A DNA stretch of 64,000 bases from the NCBI RefSeq assembly GCF_000317205.1, contig NZ_AJLK01000076.1, forward strand, positions 1 to 64,000, written 5' to 3'. Both the position numbers and the translations under genes were made by a program. Below are positions 44,281-53,202 of the stretch, one piece after another (position 1 is the stretch's first letter; each line of letters starts with the position of its first letter). The stretch comes from Fischerella muscicola PCC 7414. GTDB lineage: Bacteria; Cyanobacteriota; Cyanobacteriia; Cyanobacteriales; Nostocaceae. Under the pieces are notes generated by a model that was given only the letters and a program-made list of their open reading frames with translations, was not told where the DNA came from and did no database searches.

Positions 44281-45234
44281 CTACAGTCGCTTCACTCGCA
44301 AGACTATATACTCAGCCAAAACATTTACTATGAGGGTCAAAACAAACAGAATCAAAGCAGCGTACATGAGAGCAGATATTTGCAGACCACTGGCTTCGGC
44401 GAACTGGTTTGCTAACAAAGAAGAAATGGTATTAGCTGGTGCAAACAATGAAGGGCTGATTCTGTTGGAGTTACCAATTAACATTGTCACAGCCATTGTT
44501 TCTCCCATTGCCCGACCTAAAGCCAGCATCACAGCACTGACGATTCCCGAGAAAGCAGTAGGTAAAATAACTTTGAAAATGGTTTCCCAACGAGTTGCTC
44601 CCAGTCCCACAGCTGCTTGACGCAAACTAGAGGGTACAGAAATTAAAGCATCGCGAGAAATTGCTGTAATGATTGGCAAGGTCATAATACTTAAGATGAT
44701 TCCCGCAGCAAACATTGATGGCCCTGTGGGAACGGTACTAAAAATTGGCAGCCAACCAAAAGAACCGTTCAACGATCTACCAAGGGGTGTAAGCAAAGGA
44801 ATCAAAACAAAAATTCCCCAAATGCCATAGACTACGCTGGGAATTGCTGCTAGCAATTCTATCAAAAACACCAGTACTGTCCGTATGGGTAACGGTAGCC
44901 AATTTTCGCTTAATAGGATAGCAGTGCCAACACCAATCGGTACAGCTATTAACAAGCCAATAAAAGCACTAACTAATGTACCGTAAACTTGCGGTAGCAC
45001 ACCGTATATATTGTTAACAGGGTTCCAATTACTTTCACTTAAAAAGCGGAATAAACCAAATTTTTGGATAGCAGGTACAGACTCAATACCAACCTCTATG
45101 GCTATCCACAATAAAATACCAGCGATCGCCAGAGCAAGTACCCGTGTTACCCAAATAAAGCCTTTATCTAAAAACTTTTCAAACTCAGAGCGTGGTTTAA
45201 CTGTAAATTTGTTACCTTGGGCAGATGTATTCAT
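44281..45234 (-). CDS. pstC: Phosphate ABC transporter permease PstC
   Basis: A 317-residue permease with six helices; 'LRQAAVGLGATRWETIFKVI' is the ATPase-contacting loop and 'LALGRAMGETMAVTMLIGNS' is diagnostic of PstC. It pairs with PstA. The 188-bp gap to pstS holds an inverted repeat, in line with higher expression of the binding protein than of the membrane parts. Confidence 0.95.
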   Translation of the reverse strand: MNTSAQGNKFTVKPRSEFEKFLDKGFIWVTRVLALAIAGILLWIAIEVGIESVPAIQKFGLFRFLSESNWNPVNNIYGVLPQVYGTLVSAFIGLLIAVPIGVGTAILLSENWLPLPIRTVLVFLIELLAAIPSVVYGIWGIFVLIPLLTPLGRSLNGSFGWLPIFSTVPTGPSMFAAGIILSIMTLPIITAISRDALISVPSSLRQAAVGLGATRWETIFKVILPTAFSGIVSAVMLALGRAMGETMAVTMLIGNSNRISPSLFAPANTISSLLANQFAEASGLQISALMYAALILFVLTLIVNVLAEYIVLRVKRL

Positions 45235-45306
45235 GAATAACTTTACCCATCAATGGTTCAAAAAATGGGAGCGAACCAGACTAATCATAAAATTAGGGAT
45301 TTTAAT

Positions 45307-45404
45307 GAATTCGGAAATTGGCATAAACCTGTGTTGATCCACGCTAGTCCTTGAAATTTAATAGCTTTAAAATTCAAAGGTTTATATCTCAAAATTCCGA
45401 ATTC
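45307..45404 (-). promoter_or_regulatory. pstS-pstC intercistronic inverted repeat
   Basis: The segments gaattcggaaa (45307-45317) and aattccgaattc (45393-45404) can pair over about 11 positions, closing a large loop between pstS and pstC. Such structures after binding-protein genes often protect the upstream part of the message from decay. This role is inferred; the stem is AT-rich and moderate. Confidence 0.4.
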
Positions 45405-45422
45405 TGAATTCATAACTTGTTG

Positions 45423-46634
45423 TTATTGTTTATTTCCACCTTGTTGTGGCGCACCTGCACTGGTATTGTCAGCTGAACCTACAGCAATTTTGTAGTCAGA
45501 GCTAATTGCATCCGCAGCCGTAGCTACTTTCTGAACTACGTTTGCAGGTAGAGGAACATAACCTAGTTCAGCAGCATTTTTCTGACCTTCTGTCAGGCCG
45601 TACTCAATCATCGCTTCTATGGCTTTGGCTTTTGCTGGATCAGAGTATTTTTTGGCAGTTAAAAGCCAAGTGTAGGTAACGATGGGATAAGATTCGTCTC
45701 CTTCTGGATCTGTAATGAAGGCACGGAGATTTTCTGGTAGGGTAACTGCTTCTAGAGTTTTAGATGCCGATTCTTCGGTTGGTACAACAAACTTACCTGC
45801 TTTATTTTCCAAAGCAGCATATTTGAGGTTATTTTGTTTGGCGTAGCCGTATTCTACATAACCAATGGAGGCTGGTGTTTGGGTAATTTGGGCAGTCACA
45901 CCTTCATTACCTTTCGCACCAACTCCCACAGGCCAGTTAACAGTTTTGCCTTCACCGACTTTACTCTTCCATTCTGGGCTAATGGCGCTAAGGTGTTTTG
46001 TAAACACACCTGTGGTTCCACTACCGTCAGAACGATAAATTACTGTAATTGGTTCGTTAGGAAGTTTGGCGCCTGGGTTGGCAGCAGTGATTTTTGGGTC
46101 GTTCCAAGACTTGATCTTGCCCAGAAGAATATCGGTATAAACTGCCCGTGGAAGCTTTAACTCTGGAACATCTGGCAAGTTGTAAGCTAACACGATACTA
46201 CCAGCTGTCATGGGCAACATGAGTACACCCTTGTCTGCTGGTACTTTTTGGATTTCTTCATCTTTCATGGCCACGTCACTGGCGCCAAAGTCTACAGTAC
46301 CTTGGGTAAATTGCTCAACTCCAGCACCGCTACCAACAGACTGATAGTTAATTTGTAGGTTGGGATACTTTTTGTTTAAGTCAAAAAACCAACGACTGTA
46401 CAGTGGTGCTGGAAAAGATGCACCAGCTCCAGTTAACGATACTTTGCCACCAAGATCCAATTTGGCAGGACCAGAGGCTGTGGTATCAGTAGCTGCACCA
46501 GGAGTCGCGTCGCCAGTGGAAGTGTTGTTTTGGGCTTCCTGTCCACCGCAAGCAGCTAGGCTAAATGCCAGTGCTAAGACTGAAATAGTTCTCGTTAGGC
46601 GAGATTTATTGATTACTGACGTACGGGAAAGCAT
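45423..46634 (-). CDS. pstS: Phosphate-binding lipoprotein PstS
   Basis: A 403-residue periplasmic phosphate-binding protein. The N-terminus is a lipoprotein signal with lipobox LAAC (Cys near residue 29) followed by a Thr/Ala-rich linker. The mature part has 'LTGAGASFPAPLYSRWFFDL', 'YQSVGSGAGVEQFTQGTVDF' and 'VIYRSDGSGTTGVFTKHLS', the PstS phosphate-contacting segments. It is first in the pstSCAB operon and lies behind a possible Pho box, so induction by phosphate starvation is expected. Confidence 0.95.
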   Translation of the reverse strand: MLSRTSVINKSRLTRTISVLALAFSLAACGGQEAQNNTSTGDATPGAATDTTASGPAKLDLGGKVSLTGAGASFPAPLYSRWFFDLNKKYPNLQINYQSVGSGAGVEQFTQGTVDFGASDVAMKDEEIQKVPADKGVLMLPMTAGSIVLAYNLPDVPELKLPRAVYTDILLGKIKSWNDPKITAANPGAKLPNEPITVIYRSDGSGTTGVFTKHLSAISPEWKSKVGEGKTVNWPVGVGAKGNEGVTAQITQTPASIGYVEYGYAKQNNLKYAALENKAGKFVVPTEESASKTLEAVTLPENLRAFITDPEGDESYPIVTYTWLLTAKKYSDPAKAKAIEAMIEYGLTEGQKNAAELGYVPLPANVVQKVATAADAISSDYKIAVGSADNTSAGAPQQGGNKQ

Positions 46635-46690
46635 GGATTGTAATATTCGGTGTTATTTTTCCAGCTAAGCCCCTACAATATATAACTTTT

Positions 46691-46722
46691 TGGTAAAGGG
46701 AAGGTTAAAGGTAGAGGTTTAT
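46691..46722 (-). promoter_or_regulatory. Possible Pho box upstream of pstS
   Basis: Read on the coding strand, CTTTACCA and TTTAACCT lie with a 3-nt spacer (an 11-nt period), and a third related TAAACCT lies 13 nt away. Cyanobacterial Pho boxes are direct repeats of an 8-mer close to YTTAACCT with 3-nt spacers bound by SphR/PhoB. The position, 57-88 nt upstream of the start codon, is suitable. Two good units plus one weak one make this a moderate call. Confidence 0.5.
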
Positions 46723-47467
46723 TATTCTTTTAAGTAGTAAATTTATGAAAATTTTATTTTCTTTACTTGATGGAAGTTGTTGCTTGCAATCTATTTTCGT
46801 TTCAGAACAAATAGACAATTGGTACATTTGTATTACTATTGAATATAATTGAATGGTTATACAAAGTCAAAAAAGTAATCCTTTTCTAGGGTTTATTAAA
46901 TAATTAGAAAAAAGAATCAAGAAGGAAAAATAAATCAAAAATTGAATAAATAACTATAGAAAAAATTTTTTTGTTTATTAACATATATTTAAAAAGATTT
47001 GTTTCATGATTGATTTTAATCTGTTTTTAATTTTGCAATTCAGAATTATCGCAATTTAAAAATCATGAGCATCTATTTATAAATATTACCTTTATTGATT
47101 AAAATCATGAAACTAATTGCATATTTTGTTGAATTTAAGACTGAGAAAAAATAACAACATTATGTTTTTAAGTAAAATCTATTCTAAAATTTAGGTGCAT
47201 GTTTAACAAAATTTTTTATTAACAAAAGAAATGAAAAGAGACAGAGTGTAAATCTTGATCGTAATTCACTAATAGAAAAGCTTGATAAAATGTGATCGCA
47301 ACAAAATTACAACACCAACAACAAACGAATATTGTGGTCAAACTAATTAAGGTTACTACTTAACTAAATCAACACTTTCTCGATTGATATTTTGCACCAA
47401 TTTTTGGTTTTGCCAAGAAATTTATTTCACTGTGAGAAGTTCTAGTTTGCGAGTAGCTGACTAGGTA

Positions 47468-47570
47468 ATACCAATTCCCTTTAAACGTGAAACATATTTG
47501 TGTTGAACAGATGTGCCATGGCACCTCTGGTACAGGATTTAAATGTATCGTGATTAACGTGAAATGGTAT
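47468..47570. mobile_element. Degenerate MITE-like element
   Basis: The outer 28 bases at each end (starting ataccaattc at 47468, and tggtat ending at 47570) match as inverted repeats at about 21 of 28 positions, and the centre is the palindrome gtgccatggcac (47513-47524). This resembles the 42218-42340 element in plan (outer inverted repeats, central NcoI-like palindrome) but not in end sequence. I see no clear target duplication. An isolated 'gaaatggtatgag' half occurs at 33871. Confidence 0.45.
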
Positions 47571-47685
47571 AAGTCTTCGAGGTCCGTTTCAGCAGACTTA
47601 AGCTATCGGTAAGTGCAAAATATCAGCCGACCACTAGCGACGATTGCCACTAGTAGTTCACCAAATTGATTTTGACAGTTTAGCT

Positions 47686-47718
47686 AGATCCCCGACTTTT
47701 TAAAAAAGTCGGGGATCT
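47686..47718. terminator. Perfect 33-bp palindrome, possible bidirectional terminator
   Basis: The arms agatccccgacttttt and its complement (47686-47701, 47703-47718) form a 16-bp stem with almost no loop, with A/T in the centre. It is the kind of dispersed palindrome found in many cyanobacterial intergenic regions. No gene ends close by, so a terminator role is uncertain. Confidence 0.4.
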
Positions 47719-48266
47719 GACGTCTGGCAAGCTGTCAAAACTTGTGTCGTAGAGTACTAGCAACAAATGAAAGAAACAAAATTTTTCTCCTACACCCCCA
47801 TACCTTATGTGTTTCTGAAGAGCAAACTTTTGTACCACAAAAGAAAACTAGACAACACTGTCTTGAAAATAGGGATCGGGGATTGGGGCAGAGATTTTCA
47901 TGCCCTCGTTGTAGGCGATCGCCCATGAGAGGCTGACTTGAAGATCACGCCTGTCGCAGTCAACAGCGGTTAAACTATAATGATATTTCTCAAAAAAAGG
48001 ATAAAATATAGCACTTATAGAAAAATGGTCAAACTTTTATTTGAGGCAGTTATGAGTGAGTCATTGCGGTTTTGGCATTGTCTTCATGAACAACTAACTT
48101 GCTCCTTGGGTTATTGCTTAGCAGTGGTTTGGTATGGTGAATATACATTAACCAACAAAGAACAAAGGCTCAAGCTGAATATCTTACAAATCAAGTTTTA
48201 CTGACGCATCATTAAATTAGTTATTTTCGCTTTTACATCAGAATCATTTGCACGAGTGTATTGTAA

Positions 48267-48854
48267 ATGCTAGCTGCTTCCAATCAACTGTTATGGTCTA
48301 TGATTGGCTTACTGCTAACTATGGGTGGAACCTTCTTAGAAGCAAATATTACCACCTTACCTTGGAGTTGGAGTAAGCACGGAATTCATACTTTTTCTCT
48401 GGGTGTCACTTTTCAAATTGGTGGGGTATTACTTGTAGGATGTTTAGGAGGCAAAAATGCTGGCGCCATTTCCCAGATAGCTTATTTAGTTATGGGGTTA
48501 ACTCTGTTACCCGTATTTGCTGCTGGCGGTGGTCCTGGCTATGTTAAGCTATCACAGTTTGGCTATTTACTAGGTTTTATTCCAGGAGCTTGGATTTGTG
48601 GCTTTTTTGCCTTTAAAGCTAGACCTAGACTGGAAACACTAGCGTTTAGTTGTATTTGTGGCTTGTTAACTGTTCACGTCTGCGGTATTAGTTATTTGAT
48701 TCTCAGCTATGTTTTGCAGTTGCATAGTACAGAAACTATGACCCTGATGCAAGCAATCCTCAAATATTCTTGGTTTGCACTACCAGGCCAACTAGCTGTC
48801 ATCTGTGCTGTTACTGTCATAGCGTATGTGCTACGGCACTTGATGTTTTATTAG
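48267..48854 (+). CDS. bioY: Biotin transporter substrate-binding component BioY
   Basis: A 195-residue membrane protein with about six helices. 'LPVFAAGGGPGYVKLSQFGY' with 'LLGFIPGAWICGFFA' is the biotin-pocket region of BioY, the S component of an energy-coupling-factor importer. The EcfA/EcfT energising subunits are not nearby, which is usual in cyanobacteria. It is just upstream of lspA, a linkage seen in other cyanobacteria, but 100 bp of repeats lie between them. Confidence 0.85.
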   Translation: MLAASNQLLWSMIGLLLTMGGTFLEANITTLPWSWSKHGIHTFSLGVTFQIGGVLLVGCLGGKNAGAISQIAYLVMGLTLLPVFAAGGGPGYVKLSQFGYLLGFIPGAWICGFFAFKARPRLETLAFSCICGLLTVHVCGISYLILSYVLQLHSTETMTLMQAILKYSWFALPGQLAVICAVTVIAYVLRHLMFY

Positions 48855-48963
48855 TCTTTTGTCATTTGTTATTTGTCATTTGTTATTTGTCATATGACCA
48901 ATGACCAATGACTAATGACTAATGACTAATGACTAATGACTAATGACTAATAATTACTTTGCC
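48855..48963. repeat. Heptamer array between bioY and lspA
   Basis: The 109-bp gap is almost entirely short tandem repeats: 'tttgtcatttgttat' units at 48857-48890, then about eight 'atgacta' units at 48895-48948. The first half is partly complementary to the second (tcattgg/ccaatga type), so the transcript can fold. Several ATG codons of the array are in frame with lspA. Confidence 0.8.
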
Positions 48964-49437
48964 ATGCGTTTTAAAAATAAATTCTTCTGGATTACTGCCT
49001 TTGTTGCTTTTTTTTTAGACCAAATCACAAAATATTGGGTGGTGCAAACCTTTAGCTTGCAACAAACATTGCCCCTGTTACCCGGTATATTTCACCTAAC
49101 TTATGTGACTAATACTGGTGCAGCTTTTAGTTTGCTATCAGGAAAAGTAGAGTGGTTACGTTGGCTATCTTTGGGAGTAAGTTTAGCACTAATAGCTTTG
49201 GCATGGTTCGGTCCGCTCTTAAACCGTTGGGAGCAGTTAGGCTATGGTTTAATCTTAGGCGGTGCTATGGGTAATGGTATAGATCGCTTTGCTTTAGGCT
49301 ATGTTGTTGATTTTCTGGATTTTCGACTAATTAACTTCCCAGTATTTAATTTGGCAGATGTATTTATTAACATTGGCATTGTCTGTCTGCTGATTGCCGC
49401 TTTTCAAAAAACACCAACCTCCAGTCGTAGGCATTAA
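48964..49437 (+). CDS. lspA: Lipoprotein signal peptidase LspA (signal peptidase II)
   Basis: A 157-residue four-helix membrane aspartyl protease that cuts lipoprotein signal peptides before the lipid-modified Cys. The two catalytic Asp residues are in 'GNGIDRFALGYVVDF' and 'FNLADVFINIG', and 'TNTGAAFSLL' is the third family motif. It would process PstS and the NrtA-like protein here. The start is put at MRFKNKFFW; an in-frame ATG seven codons upstream (48943) belongs to the heptamer array, and the absence of a clear ribosome binding site leaves both possible. Confidence 0.93.
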   Translation: MRFKNKFFWITAFVAFFLDQITKYWVVQTFSLQQTLPLLPGIFHLTYVTNTGAAFSLLSGKVEWLRWLSLGVSLALIALAWFGPLLNRWEQLGYGLILGGAMGNGIDRFALGYVVDFLDFRLINFPVFNLADVFINIGIVCLLIAAFQKTPTSSRRH

Positions 49438-49600
49438 ACTAGGGATCGGGGATTCAAGGGGCGACAAGGAAGACAAGGGAGACATGGATAAAGATTTCTC
49501 CAACACTTCCTACACTCCTTACACTCCTCACATTTCCTGTTAGTCGTGGGGACCGGTGAGTTCCCCGATCCCTATTTTCAAGCTAAATCCCTATAAAGAT
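49438..49600. repeat. Intergenic repeats after lspA
   Basis: The stretch holds 'gacaaggaagacaaggga' purine repeats (49465-49484), 'cttacactcc' repeats (49508-49530), a copy of the GC-rich family (49534-49566) and 'gatccctattttcaagctaaatccctat'. No gene is present. Confidence 0.55.
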
Positions 49601-49601
49601 A

Positions 49602-49634
49602 CAAGAGGCCATTCAACATGGCCTCTTGTCGTTT
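49602..49634 (+). terminator. Terminator after lspA, possibly bidirectional
   Basis: The perfect 11-bp arms caagaggccat (49602-49612) and atggcctcttg (49618-49628) with loop tcaac are followed by 'tcgtttt'. It can end the lspA transcript on this strand and, less clearly, the convergent gene whose stop is at 49724. Confidence 0.78.
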
Positions 49635-49723
49635 TAAAAAAGCCGCAAATTGTTAAACACGTCAAAGACTAATAAATTTGTATCAGAGTCATCTCACAAC
49701 AATGGGAAGCCTGATTTTTGTAA

Positions 49724-50368
49724 TTAGTTACCAGTACCAGTACCAGTACCAGTACCACTGCCAGGAGTGATCTGAGTTGGACTGCTAGAGTCGGGTGCAG
49801 GAGTTGTGCTATCTGGAGACGGAACTGTGCTGTCTGGTGCAGGAGTGATTTGAGTTGGACTGGTTGAGTCGGGTGCAGGAGTTGTGCTATCCGGAGCCGG
49901 AACTGTGCTATCTGGCGCAGGAGTGATCTGAGTTGGACTGGTTGAGTCGGGTGCAGGAGTTGTACTGTCAGGAGCCGGAGTAGTTGTGCTATCTGGAGCC
50001 GGAGTTGTGCTATCCGGAGCCGGAGTTGTACTGTCAGGAGCTGGAGTTGTCTCTTCTGGAGTTGTACTGTCAGGAGCCGGAGTAGTTGTGCTATCTGGAG
50101 CCGGAGTTGTGCTATCTGGAGCCGGAGTAGTTGTGCTATCAGGTGTTGTAGTATTGCTAGATGCTCCCTGACACCGGGAATTTAATGGGAAATACTCACA
50201 CAGAATCTTCTTCCCTTCTGGTGAAAGCTTGATTTCTGGAGGTGTACCAGTTGTTTCTGTTTGTTGTTGACTTAGTTCAGGAAATTTGGTGATTTGGGCA
50301 GCAGCAATATTGCTGGTTAATGCCAGAGTCAGGGCTGTACCTGTTAGGGTCAAAAATCTCCCCTTCAT
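49724..50368 (-). CDS. Secreted Pro/Asp/Ser/Thr tandem-repeat protein
   Basis: A 214-residue exported protein of unknown function. A signal peptide (MKGRFLTLTGTALTLALTSN, cleavage near AAAQ) is followed by about 45 residues with two Cys ('ILCEYFPLNSRCQG') that may form a disulfide, then about 130 residues of low complexity made of a six-to-seven-residue unit APDSTTP with an occasional 'TSPTQIT', ending in Gly-Thr repeats. Such linkers are flexible and often wall- or sheath-associated. The DNA repeat makes length changes likely. The start follows the signal peptide; an in-frame ATG eight codons upstream is possible. Confidence 0.75.
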   Translation of the reverse strand: MKGRFLTLTGTALTLALTSNIAAAQITKFPELSQQQTETTGTPPEIKLSPEGKKILCEYFPLNSRCQGASSNTTTPDSTTTPAPDSTTPAPDSTTTPAPDSTTPEETTPAPDSTTPAPDSTTPAPDSTTTPAPDSTTPAPDSTSPTQITPAPDSTVPAPDSTTPAPDSTSPTQITPAPDSTVPSPDSTTPAPDSSSPTQITPGSGTGTGTGTGN

Positions 50369-50809
50369 ATTACTTAACCTCAACACCTTCAAAGAATACT
50401 CGGCCCATTAAATCAAACAATAGGTTTTATAAAATCTGCCTAAAAGTAGATGTATTTTTTGACGTTTACATGTTTCAGCTAGTAAGATTGTAACAATTAA
50501 ATCATTATATAATAATCTTTTAGTAGAAATAAATACCTCCAATTTAAGGCTTAGCTGTGATCATGCAAGCAATTGGAGTATTTTAAGCATAAAACTAACA
50601 TAAACAAGATCAAATTTTGATACTCGATTAAGATGTAAAAAAATTAACGCCCAAAGTCATATTGATATATATTATCTTGATGTCAGGAAAAATCGGGAAC
50701 AACTCTGTGCTGCCAACGTCTTCATAGCGTTATGAGTACAATGGTGGAATACTAACATCGAGATGGCAATTCGCCGATTTTTCAGTAATATCCGTGGTTT
50801 CTATAGCCG

Positions 50810-53083
50810 ATGAGTTCCCCCCAGCCCCCTCAAAAGCCACAAACATTGCTTGGTCAAATAACACAAGCAGTACACACAATTCAAGCTCGGGTTGATTTTT
50901 CTAAACTATCACTTAAGCCTAATGCCAGAGTACCAGAACTTTGGGTACAGGATGCGGGGTCGGATAAGGCAGAAGTATATCCGCTGTTGGGCGATCGCTA
51001 TATGCTGGGTCGCAGTTCCAAATCCTGCGATATTGTTGTCCGCAACCCGGTTGTCAGCCAAATTCACCTGTCACTGTCGCGGGATTCTACTCAACGGCAA
51101 CCTGTTTTTGTAATCAAAGATGAAAATTCCACCAATGGCATTTATCGCGGTAAGCGTCGGCTCACATCCCTAGAATTACGTCATGGTGATGTTCTCACCT
51201 TGGGGCCACCAGAATTAGCTGCCTCAGTGAGACTACAATACGTTGATCCACCCCCTTGGTACATCAAAGCAGCAACTTGGACTACTTACGGCATTGGTAG
51301 TGTCAGCGCCCTGATGCTGCTAGTGATTGGTGCGGAATGGCTAAAATTTTCAGTCAGACCCCTACCTAACCCTACTCGCGCTCCTGTGGTTGTATACGCA
51401 GGTGATGGGGAAACACCGCTACGTGAGCCAAGAAATACTGCTCACGTAGACATGAAACGATTGCAAGATTTTGGCCCGTATTTGCCTGCGGCGGTGGTTG
51501 CTTCTGAAGATAGCCGTTACTACTGGCACTTTGGAGTAGATCCCTATGGGATTCTCCGAGCCGTCTTGATCAATACCCGTAGTGGTGATGTCCAACAAGG
51601 TGCTAGTACAATAACTCAGCAAGTTGCCCGTAGTTTGTTCCGTGATTATGTAGGCAGACAAGATTCTTTGGGGCGCAAAGTGCGAGAGGCGATTGTCTCT
51701 TTGAAATTAGAAACGTTTTACAGCAAAGACACGATTTTACTGACTTATTTAAACCGAGTATTTTTAGGGGCAGATACTTCTGGATTTGATGATGCAGCAC
51801 GGTATTACTTTGACAAGTCAGCCAAAGAATTAACTTTGGCAGAATCTGCAACATTGGTGGGTATTTTGCCTGGTCCTAACAGTTTTAATTTCTGCGGCGA
51901 TAACCAGAGCAGAACACGCATTATAGAGTATCGCAACCGCGTACTGCGGCGGATGCTAGAGGCGGGCAAAATCAAGCAGGATGATTATAATCGAGCCAGG
52001 CGATCGCCTGTGGACGTCAGCCCCAAAGTTTGTGAACAGCAGGCAAAAACGATCGCTCCCTATTTCTACAGTTATATTTTCCAAGAACTAGAATCGATCT
52101 TGGGAAAAGACTTAGCGGGTGAAGGTAACTTTATCATTGAAACTCAGCTTGATATTAGTATGCAACAACAGGCAGAAGCCTCATTGCGTAACTATGTCAA
52201 CAGCGCTGGGGGAAATTTTGGTTTCTCGCAAGGAGCAATAGTTACCCTAGATTCCAGTACTGGCGCTATCCGGGCAATGGTGGGTGGTACAGACTACAGA
52301 ACGAGTCAGTTCAATCGAGCATATCAAGCCAAAAGACAACCTGGTTCCACCTTTAAAGTATTTGCTTACGCTGCCGCCATTGAACAGGGAATTTCACCCG
52401 CTACAAGTTATTCCTGCGCTCCTTTAACCTGGCAGGGTTTTACCTATAAACCTTGTCGGGCAGGTTCTGATGTGAGTTTAAGTATAGCCACTGGACTTGC
52501 TCTATCTGAAAACCCCATCGCCTTACGAGTTGCTAGGCAAGTAGGGCTAAATAAAGTGGTAGAGATGGCAAAGCGTTTAGGAGTCAAATCAAATTTAGAC
52601 CCAGTACCAGGATTAGTGCTAGGACAAAGCGAAGTCAATGTTTTAGAAATGACTGGTGCTTTTGGCGCTATTAGTAATGGCGGTGTATGGAACCGTCCCC
52701 ATGCTATTAGCCGCATATTAGATAGTAGTGATTGCCGCGATCGCAAAGATTTAAAAACTTGCCGTGTAATTTACTCTTTTGATCAGGATGCCGAAGCCAA
52801 CAAACGCGTACTGCGAAAAGATATCGCCGATACTATGACTCGCTTACTCCGAGGAGTAGTCACAAATGGTACTGGTGGGCGTGCTGCGATCAGTGATTTC
52901 GCAGTATCTGGTAAAACTGGTACAACCAACGACAACGTTGACTTATGGTTTATTGGTTATATTCCTAGTCGTCAACTAGTGACTGGCATTTGGCTGGGCA
53001 ACGACAACAATTCCCCTACATCTGGTAGTAGCGCTCAAGCTGCCCAACTGTGGGGGAATTATATGGGTAGAGTCGTTCGATAG
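50810..53083 (+). CDS. Class A penicillin-binding protein with N-terminal FHA domain
   Basis: A 757-residue bifunctional cell-wall synthase. Order: FHA domain (about residues 60-130; 'YMLGRSSKSCDI', 'NPVVSQIHLSL', 'DENSTNGIYRGKRRL'), membrane helix (about 155-175), glycosyltransferase 51 domain (about 210-380; catalytic Glu in 'VVASEDSRYYWHFGVD', 'QQGASTITQQVARSLF'), and transpeptidase domain (about 460-740; SxxK in 'PGSTFKVFAY', SxN in 'ALSENPIAL', KTG in 'VSGKTGTTNDN'). It polymerises and cross-links peptidoglycan. The cytoplasmic FHA domain should bind phospho-Thr peptides, suggesting control by a Ser/Thr kinase. No kinase gene is adjacent. Confidence 0.92.
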   Translation: MSSPQPPQKPQTLLGQITQAVHTIQARVDFSKLSLKPNARVPELWVQDAGSDKAEVYPLLGDRYMLGRSSKSCDIVVRNPVVSQIHLSLSRDSTQRQPVFVIKDENSTNGIYRGKRRLTSLELRHGDVLTLGPPELAASVRLQYVDPPPWYIKAATWTTYGIGSVSALMLLVIGAEWLKFSVRPLPNPTRAPVVVYAGDGETPLREPRNTAHVDMKRLQDFGPYLPAAVVASEDSRYYWHFGVDPYGILRAVLINTRSGDVQQGASTITQQVARSLFRDYVGRQDSLGRKVREAIVSLKLETFYSKDTILLTYLNRVFLGADTSGFDDAARYYFDKSAKELTLAESATLVGILPGPNSFNFCGDNQSRTRIIEYRNRVLRRMLEAGKIKQDDYNRARRSPVDVSPKVCEQQAKTIAPYFYSYIFQELESILGKDLAGEGNFIIETQLDISMQQQAEASLRNYVNSAGGNFGFSQGAIVTLDSSTGAIRAMVGGTDYRTSQFNRAYQAKRQPGSTFKVFAYAAAIEQGISPATSYSCAPLTWQGFTYKPCRAGSDVSLSIATGLALSENPIALRVARQVGLNKVVEMAKRLGVKSNLDPVPGLVLGQSEVNVLEMTGAFGAISNGGVWNRPHAISRILDSSDCRDRKDLKTCRVIYSFDQDAEANKRVLRKDIADTMTRLLRGVVTNGTGGRAAISDFAVSGKTGTTNDNVDLWFIGYIPSRQLVTGIWLGNDNNSPTSGSSAQAAQLWGNYMGRVVR

Positions 53084-53202
53084 GGAGCAGGGAGCGCGGA
53101 CAAGGAGGACAAGGAAGACAAGGAAGAGAGTAATGCACTAACCAATTTTCAATGCCCAATTCCCGATTCTCGATCCCCGATCCCTGATCTCCGATCCCCT
53201 CT

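Larger units (their letters stand above)
46723..48266. other. 1.5-kb gene-free AT-rich gap
   Basis: Apart from the repeats listed separately (47468-47570 and 47686-47718) I see no gene here. The left half (46740-47300) is extremely AT-rich with many homopolymer runs. Reading frames of 60-75 codons at 47735-48204 look random: they cross a dispersed repeat (gggatcgggga), have no ribosome binding site and show no familiar motif. Confidence 0.45.

Noticed and set aside
47735-48204. Three short reading frames (63-74 codons) on both strands
   Set aside because: They cross dispersed repeats, overlap each other, have no ribosome binding site and show no recognisable motif.
48855-48963. Tandem repeats that could be read as a CRISPR array
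   Set aside because: Units are 7-8 bp, directly adjacent and without spacers. The same holds for all other repeat arrays in the window.
49986-50171. Plus-strand frame with LSGAGVV repeats
   Set aside because: It is the antisense reading of the Pro/Asp/Ser/Thr repeat gene and would have no start signal.
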